Shown: in pieces, positions 19,701 through 24,174 of the stretch
Layout of the letters: each line of letters starts with the position of its first letter
Numbering within the stretch: position 1 is the stretch's first letter
Source of the DNA: a virus
Strand: one strand, 5' to 3'
Length of the DNA: 24,174 nt
IMG/VR virus record: IMGVR_UViG_3300027898_000039
Span: 1-24,174 of that record
Notes under the pieces: generated by a model
Seen by the model: the letters and a program-made list of their open reading frames with translations, nothing else
Databases searched by the model: none
Told to the model about the DNA's origin: nothing
Position numbers and translations under genes: made by a program

Positions 19701-22613
19701 CGCCGGCAGTTCGTCCTTGATGCGCTCCAGCAACGCACGCTGCTCTGGGGTCTCGGGACGCGCGGCCGCTACCTCGCCGGCAAGTGCTTCAGGTGTCGTG
19801 TGCGCAGGCGTAAGCGTCTCGTCCCGCGCCTCCATCGTGCCTTGCCCGACGGCCTTGTTGCGCAAGTTATCCAGCCCCTCCCGAATAGACAGCACCGCTG
19901 CATGCCGGTTGCCGAAAGTTTGGCGTCCGGGCTCGGCACTCTCTATTGTCGGGAATCCGGGGGCGTATTCCGGGCGTTGGCCGCGATTCCATTCACCATT
20001 ACCGGCTTGCGCGGGGAGCACAAACGGTTTCTCGGGTGTACCCCGATCTATCAAATTACGTGTATCCCCGAAACGGTTTATCAAATCGCGCAAGTGTTCG
20101 ACGTACGCTTCGCGCCGCACATCTTTTTCTTGCTGCTCAGTAAGCGGCGTGTCGCGGCCGGCGTTGATCTCGCTCACCAGCCCATCCAGCACGTTCTTGA
20201 CAGCCTCGTCCACTTCGCCCTGCTTGGCTTTGCCTTTGTTGAACCGGTCCAACAGCGACACAAGTTTTCCATACGCCACATTGCGCTGCTCGCGCGCAGC
20301 CTGCACGGCCTTGAGCTTAGCCGGCGTCTTGCCCGTACCCAGTACTTCAGCCAAATTCTTGGCGCCGGTGTCGATGGGGCTCGCCGCTTCCTGCGCGGGC
20401 TTGTTCTTTGCCCGCTCCTGTGCGTCGCGCAAACGCGCAACCGCATCCCTTGCTGCCGACTTGTTGCCGGTAGCGCGTGCCACCTGCAACTCTGCCTGCA
20501 GCTCGGGGATGGTCTTCTCCGACGGACCGCCAGCCCCGGAGACTACCGTACTGCCGCTGGCCTGCTCGTTGTCGAACAGCCGGCCCTGCACCGTGCGGTC
20601 GGTGCCCCGGGCATCAGCCTGCGCACGCGCGACGTGCTCTGCGTTCTCGCGCTCGTTGCGTCCGTGCTCGCCCTCGTAGGCTTCGCCAGATTCCTGCGCG
20701 GGGCCGTTGGCCGTAGCTTCCTCGCCGGACTTGCGCATGCTGTACGCATTCTGCGACTCAGACCCGAACAGGTCTTTGGTCGGCATGCCTTCGGTTTGCT
20801 TGCCCGCGTTGGCTGCTTCATAAGCCTGCGCCTGCTGAAACGACAACAGCTGCTGCAGGTACGCGTCCTGCTCACTTTTACCACCGGCCTCGACGTTCTT
20901 CTGCAGGGCCTCGGCGGCTTTCTGTACGGCGCCCATGTCACCGGCTTTTTTGGCGTCGTCCAACTGCCCCAGCAGGCCTACGTGATCTTCCGCCAAAGGC
21001 GATTGTTTTGGCGGTGTGGGCGCGGTGTTTTGATCCGCGTGCAACTTGTTGATCTCATCGTACGCGTTGCGCACGTGCTCCAACGTCTCGTTGTGCAGCC
21101 GCGACCATTTAGCGATGTCTTTCGGATCGGTCGCTTCCATCGCCCGTTGCTGGTAGTCCTGCAGCAGGCCGGGAATCTTGCCGGTGCCTTCAGGGTTATC
21201 CATGCCGCCGAGCGCGCGCAAGTTACGCATGAGCTGCCCGAGCCGGTCATCCTCCGCAGCAGCGCCGTCTTTCGGGGTATTGGGGTTGGCGTGCTCAAAG
21301 ATTGGCGAGCCGTCTGGAGCGTGCCCAACAACCTGCGGTCCTTTGTTCTGTGCTGCGCGTTCCTGCTCCTGTTGCGCGCGTTGGCTGCCTGCAACTTGTC
21401 CGCCTGTTTCGGAGAACATCTCGTGCTGCGCATCGGCCGCCGGCATTTTGAACGGGGCAGGCGTGGATACGTTGGGCGCTTCTTCGCCGGGCTGGCCAAC
21501 AGTCGCCGTTTCGGGCTGACCGAACTTTCCTGCCGCGCGCAGGCGTGCAAACTCCGGGGCCAGCGCCGCGCGCTGCGCAGCCAAGTCCTTGAGCTGGGGA
21601 GAGATCAGTTTGTTGTGCTCAATGTCTGCAGCGTAGGTCGGGGAGTTCTTGTCTATTTTGATAATCTGCGCGCGCATCTGCTGATACGCCTGCTCAGCCG
21701 CCAGATATTTCTCTTGCACGCTTTTGGCGTATTCGGGGGACTCGGTGTCCGGGGGCGGCGGTTTGTTGGCCGCGTCCTGCTGTGCCTTCAGCGCATCTTG
21801 CTGGGCCTTGATCTTGGCCTGCTGGCTCGCTTCCATGGGGTGCGTAACCCCGCGCAGCAAGCCGAACGCTGCTGCGTTCTCGGCCATCGACTTGGGGTCC
21901 ACCCACGGCTGATCCGTCTGGCGCCCGTTCGCTGCGTCGATGAGCTTGTTGCCGGCGGTGCTGGCGGCGTCAAACGCTGCACCCTCAACTGCCGCCTTGC
22001 CCATCTGGCCGATCATGCCTTCGCCGGCGCCAAGGACTTTGCCCGCACGTCCGACGATCTGCCCGCCAACCAGCGCCATGCCGGAATTGGCAAGCGCGTG
22101 CTCAATCGCTACATCCTTGGAGGCGCCCGCGGCCAGCTGCTCTTTGTACGTGTCGCGGAAAGCGGGCAGGGCAAACAGACCAGCGTTGGCAACAAGGGGC
22201 AGCAGCGAGCTGCCACCGGTAAGCGGGGCAGCCGCGACTTCAAGCGCGGCAGGGGCCAGCCCGCCCACCATGTTGGCGATCTTGCCGGTGGTGGTATCGC
22301 CACCGTGCCGCTGCTGCCACTCCTCAACCGCTTTGCGGCGGGCGTCCAGACTGTCAGCGGTTTCGTTCGCCCCGACAAGAGAAGACGCGGCCGCCGCTGC
22401 GCCTAGTCCGGTGTTGGCCAGCCCGCCCGCCAAACCGGCGCCGGCAGACTCAAAAAAGCCTGCTTTTGAAGGCGGCGGGGCTGCAGGCGCAGGTGCGGGG
22501 GGCGGTGCCCCAACGCCCATTTGCCGGGCCAGCTGTGCGAGCTGTGTGGCGTCCTCTACGTTTCCTGCAGCATCGGCGTTGTGCAGGGCGGTGAGAACGT
22601 CATTCAGTTCCAT
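13761..22613 (-). CDS. Giant polyvalent-type virion/ejection protein with HExxH domain (2950 aa)
   Basis: The N-terminus has a short helical repeat (MELNDVLTALHNADAAGNVE, then DATQLAQLARQM), a Pro/Ala linker and several Gly/Ala-rich hydrophobic stretches (about 51-82, 111-152 and 176-200) that could insert in a membrane. Residues of about 260-1850 are highly charged, with long coiled coils, strongest at about 1165-1750. Near 1940-2080 lies a metallopeptidase-like domain: LLHEMSHAATDRVL with H1975, E1976 and H1979, then STREFAAEVYSNPEF with E2029/E2033 as possible third ligand. The C-terminal part (about 2450-2900, with MFVANPLSAPRILFKDTLSS at 2469 onward) resembles the C-terminal region of large polyvalent phage proteins (LPD38-like). 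It is downstream of the transglycosylase gene in the same direction, eight bases after its stop, with no clear Shine-Dalgarno. Likely role: an internal virion protein injected with the DNA. Its enzymatic target is unknown. Confidence 0.85.
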   Translation of the reverse strand: MELNDVLTALHNADAAGNVEDATQLAQLARQMGVGAPPPAPAPAAPPPSKAGFFESAGAGLAGGLANTGLGAAAAASSLVGANETADSLDARRKAVEEWQQRHGGDTTTGKIANMVGGLAPAALEVAAAPLTGGSSLLPLVANAGLFALPAFRDTYKEQLAAGASKDVAIEHALANSGMALVGGQIVGRAGKVLGAGEGMIGQMGKAAVEGAAFDAASTAGNKLIDAANGRQTDQPWVDPKSMAENAAAFGLLRGVTHPMEASQQAKIKAQQDALKAQQDAANKPPPPDTESPEYAKSVQEKYLAAEQAYQQMRAQIIKIDKNSPTYAADIEHNKLISPQLKDLAAQRAALAPEFARLRAAGKFGQPETATVGQPGEEAPNVSTPAPFKMPAADAQHEMFSETGGQVAGSQRAQQEQERAAQNKGPQVVGHAPDGSPIFEHANPNTPKDGAAAEDDRLGQLMRNLRALGGMDNPEGTGKIPGLLQDYQQRAMEATDPKDIAKWSRLHNETLEHVRNAYDEINKLHADQNTAPTPPKQSPLAEDHVGLLGQLDDAKKAGDMGAVQKAAEALQKNVEAGGKSEQDAYLQQLLSFQQAQAYEAANAGKQTEGMPTKDLFGSESQNAYSMRKSGEEATANGPAQESGEAYEGEHGRNERENAEHVARAQADARGTDRTVQGRLFDNEQASGSTVVSGAGGPSEKTIPELQAELQVARATGNKSAARDAVARLRDAQERAKNKPAQEAASPIDTGAKNLAEVLGTGKTPAKLKAVQAAREQRNVAYGKLVSLLDRFNKGKAKQGEVDEAVKNVLDGLVSEINAGRDTPLTEQQEKDVRREAYVEHLRDLINRFGDTRNLIDRGTPEKPFVLPAQAGNGEWNRGQRPEYAPGFPTIESAEPGRQTFGNRHAAVLSIREGLDNLRNKAVGQGTMEARDETLTPAHTTPEALAGEVAAARPETPEQRALLERIKDELPALSNHTSADEARTAQVQMNGPGRDGTPLTRTATEQSRGTRAADDVAAWLHSLRIGTEDEQAKQAVIDHLARLEAGKRSDTENPTRTRETAWGTARGEEKPVNRAEQGDLFDAVGMKHPKPANPATADKYAGDHPAANKPPPFKDQTVNGKPVASDRAPVTRGTVFDSVVDFFKYLGSEGLRVARQMAGVTTPSIHQAMRLIEPLQGRIDELTKSMDSMQAEYDRRSAEIKTRNEAALAAAKGNARQAASLMMEQRAAQQRAEAEHDAAKKRLEDVRAQLSKELLPARIRLQNAHDAFAESVDWRDNLQETIQANADKYKALNAQGLDLVHNLMRRQQEMRIVLHRDATHENYTIARKLQRDMADLTERLVAHKEALPEAAQRFLERDAQLQKQLVEEIDNLHQAHTELETAEQALKKLQRNQARRVGEPRAEAEVEGARQKVLEQEKETGAAAKIKAEADREVEAHAAKLRGNPEEGLAAEHERHSPDLADKLGAQSNEKQELEKKKQALLAPALEQQAARGKESGETHGAAKAASNARTAERNAFLERLGKMPTMRVMFDALQKARESISGDRKARVIAAMEQLEPSDASYKKYQTELNKIERAERYLADRDGAEDNADRLAMEEERERLIQKTIPAGEEAARKATGKARTEKVKLLNENRRRLEQLDKILSKQQAGVKEHLQTPEERRKAAEEYLTADHLLSLEDRGTTKGVAGTETAPLKPGRVSQASKKEVMAGDQRTSSQESKQGENKVGGRNPTQEERKPNERNTKVSGREQREANEEAEALKPAREDTSRTPAEKLQDIAEQKVADLNRKLADARERQTAYANLDVSKQVTEVVKKLGKEVASLEAELGRARDDAAAAKKNAEAAAEKSTAGAARPTDAQAEELRKSEEERKAAEAAKAAKAANKPSASRGATPVSAAAREAAHDGRLMDVAADLAKNGSTPEVRAAAAKLQPLLLRTKLSVDANVTHNGESVAGLYDPGANHITMHPEGLTEEDLLHEMSHAATDRVLLETDPAKLTPDQRKARASLEGLRKMVMGNAAFKGEHGLTSTREFAAEVYSNPEFRAKLDAFGKPLSILDHVKNLFRRLLGMDPITPGGNAKDLVDRILKPSAKINGSATPSIFRGPAKYDDRLKAAGALAERTIATQRPMSEKLKGNAWGRAALEFETKMVDGLAGVKRHADKMDPLAGTQVRYFLAMANQRMNLLGQAVGRGFPSLNKLTRADGRNEWLYESKDGSPNLMDVAKTLRDANKLTGGDEATNNLFSLYEVGKRAGTVGLERLNYGGEVTQADLNSAMAEIKAVPGLKDIFDKASDQYRAFNQDAVKFGISTGAFSQELGTKMLANKDYVPYYRENSDGSVSMLMGSEEITKVGNVKDQPYLHELVGGDQRILDFGTSAVRNANMILDMGLRNQATKNTAMELQKIGLADVKSGDRRAGPNTLHFKVDGVPHFAVVHDTPEVPAELLVKGMAGLPVQQSALLKMAGAPSRLLRHMFVANPLSAPRILFKDTLSSAMVAGVNLNSLGKALKEVGGNLMERRGISGGEVFTGLPQDLTNIYRQMQSGKPGWENLLAKANTLHAKADAMTRQIRYGDYKKQGLSDMEASYMALESMNFTKRGISPSIHILNTLNPFINSQIQGINTLVKAARGNMPMNDRLQIRQKLFQRGMMVAGGTILYSMLQQDDPAYQNATPEQKYNNFFMRVPGMDEPLRIPIPFEAGMLFKSVPEAMVNYAMGNDKDAAAGMRQLAQRIVPGGDTDGIPQVLRPAIEVATNHSFFTGRSLETRHESTLSPEARVRDNTSGFAEALGKAYGVSPVMVDHLIGGYTGQIGLAVSQIASSLVFGEHAGAPAPLASQEPITGSLWQPQDAGAVVEQAYQMATEAQQVSNTVQDLAKKGRPEAAQAFLEQHADAYARSQIASKFTSTMSELQKAENAVRASGMTPEEKRDKIQQLRAKRTDIAKQVLNAAGTARPSAP

Positions 22614-22621
22614 AGTGGGGC

Positions 22622-24169
22622 CTATTGTGTTGGCAGGTATTTATTTACGAGCGCCGCAGCTTCGGGCGATCCGGCTGCAGGCGCTACTTTACCACTGGCA
22701 GGCGCGCCCGCGGCGTACGACTGCATTGACTGCATGATTTGCTGCTCTTGTGCTTTCAGACGCGCGTATTCGCTCGGATCAGAGTACTGCACCATCCCGT
22801 TTTTGAGGTTTCCTTGCACCGCTGCCAGTTGCGCTTTCAGCGCCTCCAGAGGAAGCCGGTTTGCCAACGCCGGGTTGTTAGCGCCTGTCGGATGGTACAG
22901 CTCGGGATTTGCAGCCTGTCGCGCATACAGGTCGGACTGGTTAAGGTATTTCTCCGACTGTGCCGCTTCTAGCTTCGCCTTGGCTTCGGCCGCACTTTGC
23001 GCGCGCGATGCCTGCAGACCCTGCAGACCGCCTTGCCCGATGTTCTCCATGGCGTACTGGCTCTTGCCGCCGAGCATGCCCAAGCCCATCATCACGAGGT
23101 CTTGGTTGGACAGGCTGAAGCCGCCAGAGTCTTTGCCTGCACCCGCTCCGGCCCCGGCTCCCGCGCCTGCTCCACCTGTTGCTCCGGGCGGAGCAGGCGG
23201 TTCTTCAAAAGAGCGTCCGCCCGTGTTCGTCACGGGGTGGTTATTCATCAACCGCTGTAGCTGGCCGTTATCGTCGGCCACGCCTTGGGCTTCGGCTTCG
23301 GTGATCCCGTGACCGGGGTACTGGGCCTGTGTTGCCGGGCCTACATCACTTCCCGGGGCATAGCCTGCCGCCAGCTGCCCGGTCTGCGTACGCGGGTCCG
23401 GTTTATCCGGCCCATACGAAGGCACCGGCAGGCGAGGATCAAGCGGCGGCTTATACCCGGGCGGGGCTTTGTATTTCGACAGATCGAAAATACCGCCAGA
23501 AGTGGGTGCCGGCTGCGCAGGCGTGGCTTCCGCCGCTTGCGCGTTCGTTCCGGGCATTGCTGCCGTCAGCATCTGCGCCATGCGCTTAGCTACCTGCTGG
23601 CCGTATCCAATGGTCGTGGGTGCACTGGGGTTGGAGCTGTCCGCCACCGCCTCGCCGCGCTGGGCTTTCTTCATGCCGCCGGGGCCACCATAGTAATACG
23701 CGCCGGCCAACACCGGGTCGCCTTTGGCCGCTTTCAGACCCTGCAGGCCGTAACGAATCCCGCCCCGGGCGTTGTCCACGGGGTCGTTGATGTCCATGTC
23801 CTTGTCGGCGACCGACTTGAACGTGTTGGGCGTAATCTGGAACCCGCCCACAGCACCCTTGTTGGACGTCTTGGTGTTGGCGCCGCTGGCAGACTCTTGT
23901 GCGTACAGAGACGCCAGATACGCGCGCTGCGTAGGATCGGTAACGCCTTCTTGCGCCAGCGCGGCGCTGAACGGGTCCATTTGCGGGGCAGGCGGGTTCA
24001 CGCTCCCGCGTCCTGCGCCCGCAGACACATCGCCGCCATCATCAAACGCAACAATTCCCCCGCCGGCCATCTTGGCCATGTTGGGTGCGGGGAGCGCGCC
24101 GATACCCGTGTGCTCGGGCAGCTGTTGACCGGGCGGGGGCGGAGCAGGCCGGGGGCCGGGAGGCGGCAT
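22622..24169 (-). CDS. SLT-type lytic transglycosylase virion protein (515 aa, start uncertain)
   Basis: Residues 70-170 carry an SLT-like lysozyme fold: LYAQESASG with the catalytic Glu92, GAVGGFQITPNTF (105-117) and AGAYYYGGPGG (155-165), the positions of the E-S, G-x-x-Q-I and A-Y-x-x-G motifs of goose-type/Slt70 transglycosylases. It should cleave peptidoglycan so phage DNA can cross the cell wall. Before it is a Pro-rich N-terminus and MAGGGIVAFDDGG (34-46), a short G-I-V-x-F-x-x-G-G motif I associate with phage structural proteins. After it come Pro/Gly linkers, an Ala-Gly repeat (about 334-344) and a helical Ala/Gln-rich C-terminus. The ATG at 24169 lies six bases from the window edge and has only a weak GAGG before it, so the true start may be further upstream. 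It precedes and is probably coupled to the giant ejection protein gene. Confidence 0.85.
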   Translation of the reverse strand: MPPPGPRPAPPPPGQQLPEHTGIGALPAPNMAKMAGGGIVAFDDGGDVSAGAGRGSVNPPAPQMDPFSAALAQEGVTDPTQRAYLASLYAQESASGANTKTSNKGAVGGFQITPNTFKSVADKDMDINDPVDNARGGIRYGLQGLKAAKGDPVLAGAYYYGGPGGMKKAQRGEAVADSSNPSAPTTIGYGQQVAKRMAQMLTAAMPGTNAQAAEATPAQPAPTSGGIFDLSKYKAPPGYKPPLDPRLPVPSYGPDKPDPRTQTGQLAAGYAPGSDVGPATQAQYPGHGITEAEAQGVADDNGQLQRLMNNHPVTNTGGRSFEEPPAPPGATGGAGAGAGAGAGAGKDSGGFSLSNQDLVMMGLGMLGGKSQYAMENIGQGGLQGLQASRAQSAAEAKAKLEAAQSEKYLNQSDLYARQAANPELYHPTGANNPALANRLPLEALKAQLAAVQGNLKNGMVQYSDPSEYARLKAQEQQIMQSMQSYAAGAPASGKVAPAAGSPEAAALVNKYLPTQ

Positions 24170-24174
24170 GCCTC

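Noticed and set aside
19116-22406. 1096-codon open frame on the + strand opposite the giant protein gene
   Set aside because: It is a shadow of the 2950-residue gene: the peptide is rich in Arg, Leu and Cys without domain logic, and has no credible ribosome binding site. Long antisense frames are common in GC-rich DNA.
1-24174. tRNA genes
   Set aside because: No cloverleaf with a TTCGAATCC-like T arm and CCA-ready acceptor could be traced by eye on either strand; a tRNA search program was not available.

Overview
The window looks like part of a tailed double-stranded DNA phage genome (or prophage). It is densely packed, generally GC-rich, and split into two convergent blocks. No rRNA, tRNA, integrase, terminase, capsid or phage RNA polymerase gene was recognised. 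Base composition and protein style suggest a proteobacterial host, perhaps a betaproteobacterium. A podovirus-like virion is suggested by the giant predicted ejection protein next to a lytic transglycosylase. Host and morphology are inferences.

Positions 1-13604 are on the + strand. The first 2.7 kb holds twelve small genes, many joined by ATGA stop/start overlaps. They include two tiny membrane proteins, a stand-alone NrdR-type zinc ribbon and a VRR-NUC nuclease. A replication and recombination module follows: family A DNA polymerase with proofreading exonuclease, a small HExxH protein, a Cas4/RecB-like nuclease with a possible Fe-S cysteine set, an HNH-like protein and an SNF2-type helicase. 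Two small genes with an identical 12-residue C-terminal tail come next. A promoter then leads to a coiled-coil protein, a two-domain protein whose C-terminal half is a DUF2829/Tad2-type (anti-Thoeris) domain, a candidate ssDNA-binding protein, a structured leader, a small HTH protein and a primase-helicase. An intrinsic terminator at 13624-13656 closes the block.

Positions 13761-24169 are on the - strand: an SLT-type lytic transglycosylase at the right edge, then a 2950-residue protein with hydrophobic N-terminal segments, a long charged coiled-coil centre, an HExxH metallopeptidase-like domain and a hydrophobic C-terminal region. Both are probably virion components delivered during DNA entry.

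The most interesting signals are the Tad2-domain fusion, a pair of related operator-like sites at the two promoter-like gaps of the + strand block, the identical C-terminal tails kept despite synonymous divergence, and the structured leader before the HTH gene.
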